This document shows, piece after piece, positions 1-7,161 of a stretch of DNA of 64,000 nt (position 1 is its first letter; the number at the start of each line of letters is the position of its first letter). The translations under genes were made by a program, and so were the position numbers. Where the stretch lies: the NCBI GenBank assembly GCA_003576685.1, contig QOZR01000016.1, positions 1-64,000 on the forward strand, given 5' to 3'. Under the pieces are notes generated by a model. That model was not told the origin of the DNA, searched no databases, and saw only the letters and a program-made list of their open reading frames with translations. This DNA comes from Virgifigura deserti (lineage in GTDB: Bacteria > Pseudomonadota > Alphaproteobacteria > Dongiales > Dongiaceae).

Positions 1-134
1 CGCCCTGGGCCGCAAGCCTCGCCGCGCTCGCCGCCGCGCTCAGCGCCACCGCCGGCGTCCTGATCGAGCGCTGGCTGTTCTTCGCCGAGGCCAAGCACAC
101 CGTCACCCTCTATTACGGCGCGTCGAGCGCATGA
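1..134 (+). CDS. DmsC-like membrane anchor subunit of a molybdoenzyme (C-terminal end only)
   Basis: This is the 3' end of a gene that begins before the window; the reading frame starts at base 3 and stops with TGA at 132-134. The 43 visible residues contain an Ala/Leu-rich membrane segment followed by ERWLFFAEAKHTVTLYYG, which resembles the conserved tail of DmsC/YnfH-type anchors of DMSO reductase-like molybdoenzymes. Such anchors pass electrons from quinol to a periplasmic or cytoplasmic molybdopterin oxidoreductase. The stop overlaps the next start as ATGA, so the two genes are probably co-transcribed. The catalytic and iron-sulfur subunits are expected upstream, outside the window. The family call rests on a short tail only. 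Confidence 0.6.
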   Translation, partial: PWAASLAALAAALSATAGVLIERWLFFAEAKHTVTLYYGASSA

Positions 135-1351
135 GCGCCGAGGTGGCGCCCGCCGGCACGCTTACGCCGAGACAGCGTCGCCTCAGCCTGATCGCCGTCA
201 TCGCCTCGATGACCGTGATCAGCCTGATCTACGGCCTCTCGGTGCCGCTCTTGTCGCTGGCGCTCGACCGGCAGGGCGTGGGCAGCGTTCTGATCGGCCT
301 GAACACGGCGGTGCAGCCGCTCGCCACCCTGGCGATGGCGCCCGTCGCGCCCTGGATCGTCGCCCGGCTGGGCCCGGCGCACACGATGATCTATGCGACG
401 ATTGGCTCCGCGGCGATCTTCCTGCTCTTCCCCACCATTCCCGACCTCTTCGTCTGGTTCCCGCTCCGGTTTCTGCTCGGCTGCGTCAGCTGCTTCTTCT
501 GGATCGTCGGCGAGGCCTGGGTGAATCAGATGGCGACCGAGCGCAACCGCGGCCGCATCGTCTCGATCTATGCGGCGGCCGGCGCCGGCGGCACGGCGTT
601 GGGGCCATTGCTGCTGACGCTTACCGGCACCGAGGGGTGGATGCCCTTCCTCGCCGCCGCGGCGCTGATCACCCTGTCGGGCACGCCGCTGCTGTTGGCG
701 ACCAAGCTTGCGCCCCGGCTGGAAGGCCGCCCTTCGGCCCGGCTGCACCTGTTCCTCATGCTGGCGCCCTTGGCGATGATTCTGAACCTCGTCCACGGCG
801 CGTCGATCGAAATCTTCCTGACATTCTTCCCGCTCTACGGCCTGCGGCTCGGCCTGGGCGAGGCTGCGCCACTTTATCTGCTCACGATCTTGCTGCTCGG
901 CGGCATCGTCCTGCAGGTCCCGCTTGGCTGGCTCGCCGATCATATGGACCGCCGGCTGCTGGTCAGCCTCTCGATCCTGTTCGTGATCGCCTGCCTCCTC
1001 GCCATGCCCGTCATCCTTCCCGTGCCCGGCTGGAACTGGGTGTTCATGTTCGTCTATGGTGGCGTGTTCAGCGCACTCTACGGCTTTGCCATCATGCTGC
1101 TCGGCGAGCGCTTCCGCGGCACCGATCTCGTCTATGCCGCGACCGTCTTCAATGTGATGTGGAGCGTCGGCAGCACGGCCGGCCCCGCCATCGGCGGCGT
1201 CGGCATGCGGCTGTGGGACCCGCATGGGATGATCGTGGTGCTGGTCGTTCTGTGGCTGCTCTATCTACCGATACCGATCATCAGCCACATTCGGCGACGT
1301 CGCGCCGGGTCTGTGCCCGACCGTCACCCGGAGTTGCAGAAGCAAGAATAG
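131..1351 (+). CDS. MFS transporter
   Basis: The protein has 406 residues, the usual length of a 12-helix major facilitator superfamily carrier. Hydrophobic segments run throughout, with a cytoplasmic loop near residues 190-205 separating two six-helix halves. The first half has a GEAWVNQ motif and Arg-rich helix ends, as in YcaD-like drug/metabolite MFS carriers. The ATG overlaps the preceding DmsC-like stop by 4 nt, so translation is probably coupled to the molybdoenzyme operon. The substrate cannot be read from the sequence. A hairpin with a T-run at 1420-1439 may end this transcript. Confidence 0.85.
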   Translation: MSAEVAPAGTLTPRQRRLSLIAVIASMTVISLIYGLSVPLLSLALDRQGVGSVLIGLNTAVQPLATLAMAPVAPWIVARLGPAHTMIYATIGSAAIFLLFPTIPDLFVWFPLRFLLGCVSCFFWIVGEAWVNQMATERNRGRIVSIYAAAGAGGTALGPLLLTLTGTEGWMPFLAAAALITLSGTPLLLATKLAPRLEGRPSARLHLFLMLAPLAMILNLVHGASIEIFLTFFPLYGLRLGLGEAAPLYLLTILLLGGIVLQVPLGWLADHMDRRLLVSLSILFVIACLLAMPVILPVPGWNWVFMFVYGGVFSALYGFAIMLLGERFRGTDLVYAATVFNVMWSVGSTAGPAIGGVGMRLWDPHGMIVVLVVLWLLYLPIPIISHIRRRRAGSVPDRHPELQKQE

Positions 1352-1410
1352 GTTAATACTTTGCGATTGCGGTGCCTCAGCACGGCTAAAAAATAAAGTA
1401 CATTCGGAGC

Positions 1411-1436
1411 GGGACTAAAGGCTCGAGAGCCGCGTT
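1411..1436 (+). promoter_or_regulatory. Candidate ECF-type promoter upstream of the desaturase gene
   Basis: GGGAC at 1411-1415 and CGTT at 1433-1436 are separated by 17 bases. The well-known alphaproteobacterial ECF (EcfG-type) consensus is GGAAC, 16-17 bases, CGTT, so this site has one mismatch in the -35. It lies 51 nt before the TTG start of the desaturase and about 1.1 kb before the ECF gene. A similar element at 2501-2525 precedes the sigma gene itself. Confidence 0.35.
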
Positions 1437-1439
1437 TTT
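1420..1439 (+). terminator. Possible Rho-independent terminator after the MFS gene
   Basis: GGCTC and GAGCC form a 5-bp stem with a 2-base loop, followed by GCG and five T residues, about 70 nt after the MFS stop. The loop is very tight and the stem short. The same bases form the spacer and -10 of a candidate ECF promoter, so only one reading may be right. Confidence 0.35.
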
Positions 1440-1486
1440 AAAGCGCACTCCCGTTCTCCGGATCATTTCCACGCTGAAGTCGCATT

Positions 1487-2500
1487 TTGTCCCCAAAAAC
1501 CAAGTCTTCTATTCACCCCCACCACCTGACGGGGTCGATGGGGCCCATTGCCTCGAGCGGAGCCGAGTCCCAGGCCGTCAATCTCGGCCTGGGAGGCCTT
1601 CTCTGCCTCATCCAACTCTACCAGCTCTTCATCCTTCCAATCGGCCTGCTCCCCGAAAACGGCCTGTGGGGCCTGACGGTCCTGCCGCTGCTGTTTGCGA
1701 CGACATCCTATTGGGCACTACTCCATGAGGCCTTCCACCGGCTTCTGCACCCGAATCCAGCTGTGAATGACCGGGTCGGCCGCACCATGGCCATCTTGTT
1801 CGGCGCACCCTATCGGGTCCTGCGGATCGGGCATCTAACGCATCACCGGCTGAACGGCATGGCCTGCGATCGGCCGGAAGCCTTCGATCCGACACGGCGC
1901 TCGCGCGGTGCCGCGGCGGCTCTTTTTTATCCCAGGCTCCTGTTCGGACTTTATCTTGCCGAGCTGTTCAGCAGCCTCCAGGCCTTTCTGCCCCGGGCGC
2001 TCGCGGAACGGCTCGTGCGCCGCATCTTCTACGACGGGGATCCCCAAGCTCGCGGCACCGCCGACATGGCGGTCCGCCGTATCGTCGGCAGCGGCGGGCT
2101 TAGCGAGGTGCGCGCGGATTCAGCCGCAATCATCGCCGTCTATGGCTCCGCCTTCTATTGTTATGGAGAGAACTGGCCCTGGCTTATTGCGGTGATCCTA
2201 GGTCGTGGCGTGGCCATATCCGTCATGGACAACGCGTTCCATTATGGCGCACCCCTCGGAGATAGCCGCCAAGCCTACAATCTACGTTTGCCAGACTTGG
2301 CCTCGCGATTGATCCTGAATTTCAACCTTCATCGCATCCATCACTGCCATCCGAACCTATCCTGGCGAGCCTTGCCCGCGATGCTCGACGCCCGGAGCGA
2401 CGGCTATGATGAAAATCTCTCGAAGGCTTTGCTGCGACAGTTCCGCGGCCCGATCCCGCTGGACCGCCTGAAAGACGAATACCCGCAGGCCTCCCGATGA
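1487..2500 (+). CDS. Fatty acid desaturase family protein
   Basis: This is a membrane di-iron desaturase/hydroxylase-type protein of 337 residues. Three histidine clusters that bind the di-iron centre are visible: HEAFH near residue 80, HLTHH near residue 115, and HRIHH near residue 284 followed by CHPNLSW. Hydrophobic segments lie between the boxes. The TTG at 1487 is weakly supported; the ATG at 1538 (starting MGPIASSG) is an alternative that keeps all boxes. The gene is 68 nt before an ECF sigma factor gene on the same strand, which suggests membrane-lipid remodelling under that regulator, but this is inference. A carotenoid or other lipid oxygenase role is possible. Confidence 0.8.
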   Translation: MSPKTKSSIHPHHLTGSMGPIASSGAESQAVNLGLGGLLCLIQLYQLFILPIGLLPENGLWGLTVLPLLFATTSYWALLHEAFHRLLHPNPAVNDRVGRTMAILFGAPYRVLRIGHLTHHRLNGMACDRPEAFDPTRRSRGAAAALFYPRLLFGLYLAELFSSLQAFLPRALAERLVRRIFYDGDPQARGTADMAVRRIVGSGGLSEVRADSAAIIAVYGSAFYCYGENWPWLIAVILGRGVAISVMDNAFHYGAPLGDSRQAYNLRLPDLASRLILNFNLHRIHHCHPNLSWRALPAMLDARSDGYDENLSKALLRQFRGPIPLDRLKDEYPQASR

Positions 2501-2525
2501 GGATTAAGATGGCGTCCGAAACGTT
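2501..2525 (+). promoter_or_regulatory. Candidate ECF-type autoregulatory promoter
   Basis: GGATT at 2501-2505 and CGTT at 2522-2525 are spaced by 16 bases, resembling GGAAC-N16-CGTT with two mismatches. It sits 43 nt before the GTG start of the ECF gene, where an autoregulated promoter would be expected. Confidence 0.35.
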
Positions 2526-2568
2526 ATCGAGGGGGCTCAAGCTTAGCGCAGCGCGTCGAGGATAGTTC

Positions 2569-3090
2569 GTGACAAAGAACGCTCTCATCCAGGAATTGAC
2601 CAATCATATCGTCAGCCTTCGGCGTTACGCCCTGGTCTTGACGCGCGACCGCCAGGATGCCGAGGATCTGGTCCAGGAAAGCCTGATGCGGGCGATCGCC
2701 GCAGTGGATAGCTGGCGTCGTGGCTCGGATCTTCGCGCCTGGCTGTTCCGGATCATGCACAACCTGCATATCAGCAACATGCGCCGGCTCCAGGTTCGCG
2801 GAAGCCACAAACAGGGCGGCTCTTCCGCCGAAGCGGCGGAAGAGCCGTCGCAGATGCTGCGGATCGAAGTCCGAAATGTCCTGGCGGCGCTGGCCGAGCT
2901 TCCTGAAGCACAGCGCCAAGCGATCACGCTGATCGCGATCGAGGATCTGAGGTACGAGGAAGCGGCGAAGATCCTCGACATTCCCATGGGCACACTGATG
3001 TCGCGCCTGGCACGCGGGCGCGAAGCATTGCGGCAGAGCATGGATGGCCGGAAGACACCGACACTTCATGTGATCCGGAGCTCAAGATGA
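2569..3090 (+). CDS. ECF-family RNA polymerase sigma factor
   Basis: The protein has 173 residues, a normal length for an extracytoplasmic-function sigma factor. Region 2 is seen at about residues 10-75 (LTRDRQDAEDLVQESLMRA, then the WRRGSDLRAWLFRIMHN helix), and region 4 at about 105-158 (LPEAQRQAITLIAIEDL, then a helix-turn-helix ending MSRLARGREALR). The GTG start is supported by GAGGA six bases upstream; no ATG is better placed. The stop overlaps the next gene as ATGA, a typical sigma/anti-sigma arrangement. No PhyR/NepR gene is present, so this is not obviously the general-stress EcfG. The inducing signal is unknown. Confidence 0.93.
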   Translation: MTKNALIQELTNHIVSLRRYALVLTRDRQDAEDLVQESLMRAIAAVDSWRRGSDLRAWLFRIMHNLHISNMRRLQVRGSHKQGGSSAEAAEEPSQMLRIEVRNVLAALAELPEAQRQAITLIAIEDLRYEEAAKILDIPMGTLMSRLARGREALRQSMDGRKTPTLHVIRSSR

Positions 3091-3863
3091 CGCATAAAAT
3101 CGAGGAATCCGATCTTCACGCCTTCGTCGACGATCGGCTCGACGATGCGCGGGCGGAAGCCGTGATGACCTACCTTGAAGCGAATCCGCAGGAGATGACG
3201 CGAGTTCGGGAGTTCATGGAGCAAAAGCAGCTCCTTCTCGAAGGTCTCGACGCGATCGCCGCGACTGCAGCCAACTCCTACACGGATCAACTGCGCGACC
3301 GCCTTGCCGGGAAGCTGGCAGGGCGGCCTAGCTTCGTCTGGCTGCGGACAGCGGCGGCCGTAGCGTTGCTGATCGGCTCCGGTTGGCTGGCCCACATGAT
3401 GTACCAGACGCATGTCGAGGAGGAAATTCCCAATCTCGTCGAAGATGCGGCACAGGTGCATCAGATCTTCGCAGCCGACCAGAATCGCGCCGTTGAGATT
3501 CCGGGATCGGATAGGAACGAACTCGTCACGTCCTTTGCCGTTCATCTCGGCGAGCCCGTGAGCCTGCCGGATCTGTCCCCTATCGGCCTAGCTCTTGTGG
3601 GGGGGCGCCTGCTTGGAACCGAGGAAGGTCCGTTGGCGCAGCTAATATATGAAGACGGGAGCGGCCGGCGGCTCACGCTGTGCATGGCGGTCCAGGATAC
3701 CGAGGCGGGCACCGAGGTTCATCTGGTCGAAGTGGATGGCCTCAACGCAGGTTATTGGCAGAATGGCGATCTGACCTATGCCGTCGTCGCCGAAACGGCG
3801 CCGGAGCAGCTTCTATCCATTGTCGCCGAGATCAGCGAGCAGAAACCTTCAGGCCATCTTTGA
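3087..3863 (+). CDS. Membrane-anchored anti-sigma factor
   Basis: The protein has 258 residues. The N-terminal cytoplasmic part begins with a segment like ESDLHAFVDDRLDDARA, typical of alphaproteobacterial anti-sigma domains that clamp ECF factors. One membrane helix is at about residues 83-106, and the rest is a periplasmic domain of about 150 residues that probably senses the signal. The usual HxxxCxxC zinc motif of ZAS proteins is not present. It overlaps the ECF gene by 4 nt, so the two are translationally coupled. Function is inferred from partner and topology. A following small exported protein starts near its stop. Confidence 0.85.
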   Translation: MTHKIEESDLHAFVDDRLDDARAEAVMTYLEANPQEMTRVREFMEQKQLLLEGLDAIAATAANSYTDQLRDRLAGKLAGRPSFVWLRTAAAVALLIGSGWLAHMMYQTHVEEEIPNLVEDAAQVHQIFAADQNRAVEIPGSDRNELVTSFAVHLGEPVSLPDLSPIGLALVGGRLLGTEEGPLAQLIYEDGSGRRLTLCMAVQDTEAGTEVHLVEVDGLNAGYWQNGDLTYAVVAETAPEQLLSIVAEISEQKPSGHL

Positions 3864-3916
3864 GCCTGTCTCCGGACCCGGTCGGCTCAACGCTCCATCC
3901 AACCGTGGCAACGCAC

Positions 3917-4393
3917 GTGAAATTTCGGCTTGCCCGCTCGTTGGCCATTGTTTCGCTTTGCTCCATCGCAAGCGGCGCAGCCGGCTATCTCTATGGCGTG
4001 CGAAGCACGGAACCGCACCTCACGGTCGTGACGACCACCGCCTGCGGCGTGCCGGCGAGCACCAGCAGCTTCGCCATACCCATGCAGCTGCTCACCGCCA
4101 CGATCCCGGCGCGTCCCGTGACGATCGGCCCGGTCGAGGTTCCCGGAGTGGTGAATAGCGTCTCCCTCAGATTCGATCCGACGATCGACGGCCGAAGCAC
4201 AGAGGTAAGGCAAGTCGAGAACACGATTCATCTTCCGCTGATCTTCGGCCGCGCCGCTGCCCATCCCAACCGGATCAGGCTGATATGCCGCGATGGTCGG
4301 GTCGCGACGGTGCGTTACCGGCTCGACGTCCGCGAGCAGACAACCTTTCGGGTGATCGACTCGGCTCCGGAGTCCGGCCGGCGGGTCAGATAG
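3917..4393 (+). CDS. Hypothetical membrane-anchored or exported protein of the ECF locus
   Basis: The protein has 158 residues from the GTG at 3917. It opens with positive residues and a hydrophobic stretch (KFRLARSLAIVSLCSIASGAAGYLYG), which is either a signal peptide or an N-terminal anchor. The remainder is polar with two Cys. An alternative TTG at 3860 overlaps the anti-sigma stop as TTGA and would add 19 residues before the hydrophobic stretch. No family is recognised. Its place directly after the sigma/anti-sigma pair suggests co-transcription and an envelope role. It ends convergently with the next gene, overlapping it by 8 bases. Confidence 0.6.
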   Translation: MKFRLARSLAIVSLCSIASGAAGYLYGVRSTEPHLTVVTTTACGVPASTSSFAIPMQLLTATIPARPVTIGPVEVPGVVNSVSLRFDPTIDGRSTEVRQVENTIHLPLIFGRAAAHPNRIRLICRDGRVATVRYRLDVREQTTFRVIDSAPESGRRVR

Positions 4394-4748
4394 AGGCGGG
4401 AACGGCTCCGTTGCGCCGCGTTGCCCGAAGGGCCGTCTTCGGCGACTTCGTGTGACGCTTGCGCGGCAGGTCAGGCCTCTCGATCAGCCGTAATGCACCT
4501 TCCCTGACCACTTCCGGGCAGAGGCCCGCGAGATCGCACACATCGCAGAAATCGCTGTTCGCTTCGTCGAACCAAGCGATGGCCGTCTGCCGGACCCGCT
4601 CCCGCTCACCCTTCTCGGCATAGGCGATGCGGCCCGACGCCTCGTAGAGGGTGTGAATGATCACAGCGCACCAGAGCTGGCGCTCGCGCGACAGACCCGG
4701 TTCGCCACCGCCATCATCTCGCCGTGCGATCCTTGCTCCCGACTGCAA
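4386..4748 (-). CDS. Hypothetical protein, conserved-looking small basic protein
   Basis: The frame is open from 5012 down to 4386, but the part above about 4750 is AT-richer and reads like intergenic DNA. The TTG at 4748 is therefore preferred, giving about 120 residues. The core (RERQLWCAVIIHTLYEASG, then AIAWFDEANSDFCDVCDLAGLCPE) resembles small alphaproteobacterial proteins of unknown function with a C-terminal basic tail (KRHTKSPKTALRATRR). The two-Cys CDVCDLAGLC segment could bind metal, but only two or three Cys are present. It converges with the exported protein gene and overlaps it by 8 bases. No function is assigned, and the start is uncertain. Confidence 0.55.
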   Translation of the reverse strand: MQSGARIARRDDGGGEPGLSRERQLWCAVIIHTLYEASGRIAYAEKGERERVRQTAIAWFDEANSDFCDVCDLAGLCPEVVREGALRLIERPDLPRKRHTKSPKTALRATRRNGAVPASI

Positions 4749-5072
4749 CGGGTCGGCGATGGAGATGGTCGTTCGAGCGGTAAACGCGCGTCCCGGTAAG
4801 GCTATCGCTTGCGCAACACTGAAAAACTTTGACGTTTCCAAGATCCCCCCGTCTGCGTCTATTTCTGCGCTTACCCTTAATTCGGCGGCAGCTTTCCGGG
4901 ATAACGCATGACGTCGACGTTTAATCCCGCCTCTCGCTTGCAGCGTTGCCGTCGCCGAAGCTACTCTGCCGGCCAACATGCAGTGCAACCCGCCAGATTG
5001 GTTGTGAATCACAAAGGCACCGAGAGCAGGCCAATCTCTTCAGGTCTTTGTTATGAGTCTCCCGGAGGAAGA
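4749..5072. other. Intergenic region before the CocE-type hydrolase gene
   Basis: This divergent intergenic stretch of about 320 bases is richer in A/T than its surroundings. It should hold promoters for the minus-strand small gene and the plus-strand hydrolase. A strong Shine-Dalgarno (GGAGGAAG) at its right edge fixes the hydrolase start. No convincing -35/-10 pair or operator was recognised. Open frames crossing it on both strands are treated as chance. Confidence 0.5.
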
Positions 5073-7088
5073 ATGAGAATCGTCGACAAGTTCCCCCGCA
5101 GGGTGCGGGAGATCGAGAACACGTTCATCGAGATGTCCGACGGCTGCCGGCTTGCGGCGCGGATCTGGTTGCCGGAGGATGCCGAGCAGGACCCGGTTCC
5201 GGCGATCCTCGAATATCTGCCCTATCGCAAGCGCGACGGCACGGTCGAGCGGGATCAGCTCACCCAACCCTATTTCGCCGGCCATGGCTATGCCGGCGTG
5301 CGCGTAGACATGCGCGGCTCGGGCGAGTCCGACGGCATCCTCGAAGACGAGTATCTGAAGCTGGAGCAGGACGACTGCCTGGAGGTCCTGCGCTGGATCG
5401 CGGCACAGCCCTGGTGCAGCGGCGCCGTCGGCATGATTGGGATCTCCTGGGGCGGCTTCAACGGCCTGCAAGTCGCGGCGCGCCGGCCGCCGGAGCTGAA
5501 GGCGGTCGTCACCCTCTGCTCGACCGACGACCGTTATGCCGACGACGTGCATTATATGGGCGGCTGCCTGCTGAACGACAATCTCGCCTGGGCCTCGACC
5601 ATGTTCGCCATTCAGTCGCAGCCGCCCGATCCGGCACTGGTCGGCGAGCGCTGGCGCGAGATGTGGATGCAGCGCCTCGAGGAAGAGCCGCTGCTCGTCG
5701 AGAACTGGCTGCGGCATCAGCGTCGGGATGAATTCTGGAAGCATGGCTCGGTCTGCGAGAACTTTGCCGACATCCAGTGCCCGGTCTATGCAGTGGGCGG
5801 CTGGGCCGACGGCTATTCCAACGCCATTCCGCGGCTGCTCGAAGGCTTGAACGTGCCGCGCAAGGGGCTGATCGGCCCCTGGGTGCACAAGTACCCGCAT
5901 TTCGCCAAGCCGGGCCCGGCGATCGGGTTCCTGCAGGAGTGCCTGCGCTGGTGGGACCAGTGGCTGAAGGGCGAGGATACCGGCATCATGGACGAGCCGA
6001 TGTATCGCGTCTGGATGCAGACGGAGACCGCGCCACAGCCCTCCTACAAGACGCGCCCGGGCCGCTGGGTCGCCGAGCCGTCCTGGCCGTCGGCCGCCAT
6101 CGAGCCCCGCCGCTTCGCGCTCAATGCCGATGGTCTCGCCGCGGATGCCGCGGCGGAGGCGCCGCTGCTGCTGCGCTCGCCGCAGACCATCGGCCACGGG
6201 GCCGGCGCTTGGTGTGCCTACGGCACGGGGTCCGACCAGCCGACGGACCAGCGTGCCGACGACGGCAAGTCACTGTTGTTCGACAGCGCGCCGCTGGACG
6301 AGCGGCTGGAGATCCTCGGCGCGCCCGTCGTGACCCTCGACCTTGCCGCCGACCGGCCGAATGCGTTCGTCGCCGTGCGGCTGAACGACGTCGCGCCCGA
6401 CGGCGCCTCGACCCGCATCAGCTATGGTCTCTTGAACCTGACGCACCGCGATAGCCATGAGCAGCCGACGCAGCTCGAGCCCGGCAAGCGGATCCGCGTC
6501 ACGATCAAGCTGAACGACATCGCCCACTCCTTCGCGCCCGGCCACCGCATCCGGGTTGCCCTGTCCTCCAGCTACTGGCCGATCGCCTGGCCCTCGCCGG
6601 AGCCGGTCACGCTGACACTGTTCGCCGGCGCCAGCAGCCTGGACCTGCCGACGCGGTCGCCGCGCGAGGACGACGCCACGCTGCCGTCCTTCCCCGAGCC
6701 CGAGGGCGCGTCGCCGGTGGCACAGACGGTCCTGAGCCCGGGCCGAACCGAGCGGGTTGTCGAGCGGGACATCGCGACCGGTGAGATGCTGTACCGCAAT
6801 GTGGATCATTCGGGCCGCTATCGGCTCGATGCGATCGGGCTCGAGCTGGAGAACAGCCAGGTCGAGAGCTACCGGATCGGCGAGCACGACCCGAACTCCG
6901 CCGTGGTCGACATCGCCTGGAGCATTCTGCTCTGTCGCGGCGATTGGCAGATCCGGACGGAGACCCGCACGGTGATGCGCTCGACCGCGACGGACTTCCT
7001 GATCGACGCGACCCTTGACGCCTATGAGGGCGAGACGCGGGTGCTGTCGCGCAACTGGAACCGCCGGGTACCGCGGGACCTGGTGTAG
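5073..7088 (+). CDS. CocE/NonD family serine hydrolase
   Basis: The protein has 671 residues. The N-terminal alpha/beta-hydrolase domain has the nucleophile in GISWGGFNG (Ser near residue 125), an Asp in GGWADGYSN (about 246) and a His in GPWVHKYPH (about 272), matching the X-Pro dipeptidyl-peptidase/cocaine esterase family (S15). The C-terminal half is the beta-rich domain usual for the family. These enzymes cleave esters or amides such as acyl-amino acid derivatives. The ATG is fixed by GGAGGAAG just upstream; a longer frame to 4908 is not needed. The neighbouring peptide ABC transporters suggest it processes an imported peptide-like compound, an inference from position. No signal peptide is seen. 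Confidence 0.88.
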   Translation: MRIVDKFPRRVREIENTFIEMSDGCRLAARIWLPEDAEQDPVPAILEYLPYRKRDGTVERDQLTQPYFAGHGYAGVRVDMRGSGESDGILEDEYLKLEQDDCLEVLRWIAAQPWCSGAVGMIGISWGGFNGLQVAARRPPELKAVVTLCSTDDRYADDVHYMGGCLLNDNLAWASTMFAIQSQPPDPALVGERWREMWMQRLEEEPLLVENWLRHQRRDEFWKHGSVCENFADIQCPVYAVGGWADGYSNAIPRLLEGLNVPRKGLIGPWVHKYPHFAKPGPAIGFLQECLRWWDQWLKGEDTGIMDEPMYRVWMQTETAPQPSYKTRPGRWVAEPSWPSAAIEPRRFALNADGLAADAAAEAPLLLRSPQTIGHGAGAWCAYGTGSDQPTDQRADDGKSLLFDSAPLDERLEILGAPVVTLDLAADRPNAFVAVRLNDVAPDGASTRISYGLLNLTHRDSHEQPTQLEPGKRIRVTIKLNDIAHSFAPGHRIRVALSSSYWPIAWPSPEPVTLTLFAGASSLDLPTRSPREDDATLPSFPEPEGASPVAQTVLSPGRTERVVERDIATGEMLYRNVDHSGRYRLDAIGLELENSQVESYRIGEHDPNSAVVDIAWSILLCRGDWQIRTETRTVMRSTATDFLIDATLDAYEGETRVLSRNWNRRVPRDLV

Positions 7089-7094
7089 CGCGAA

Positions 7095-7157
7095 GCCCCC
7101 ACCCTCCCGCTTCGCGGGTCCCTCCCCCGCAAAGCGGAGGAGGGACGGGGTGGAGGC
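7095..7157. repeat. Interspersed GC-rich hairpin repeat, copy 1
   Basis: This imperfect inverted repeat has left arm GCCCCCACCCTCCCGC and right arm ending GACGGGGTGGAGGC, with inner stems. Related copies lie at 22935-23000 and 32244-32310. It sits between the convergent hydrolase and ABC ATPase genes, where it could act as a two-way terminator. Confidence 0.75.
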
Positions 7158-7161
7158 AAAC

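Noticed and set aside
4657..4911. An 84-codon plus-strand frame upstream of the CocE gene
   Set aside because: It is antisense to the small conserved-looking protein at 4386-4748, and no ribosome-binding site or domain supports it.
4908..5072. N-terminal extension of the CocE-type hydrolase
   Set aside because: The ATG at 5073 has an excellent GGAGGAAG and the family N-terminus; the extension reads like intergenic sequence.
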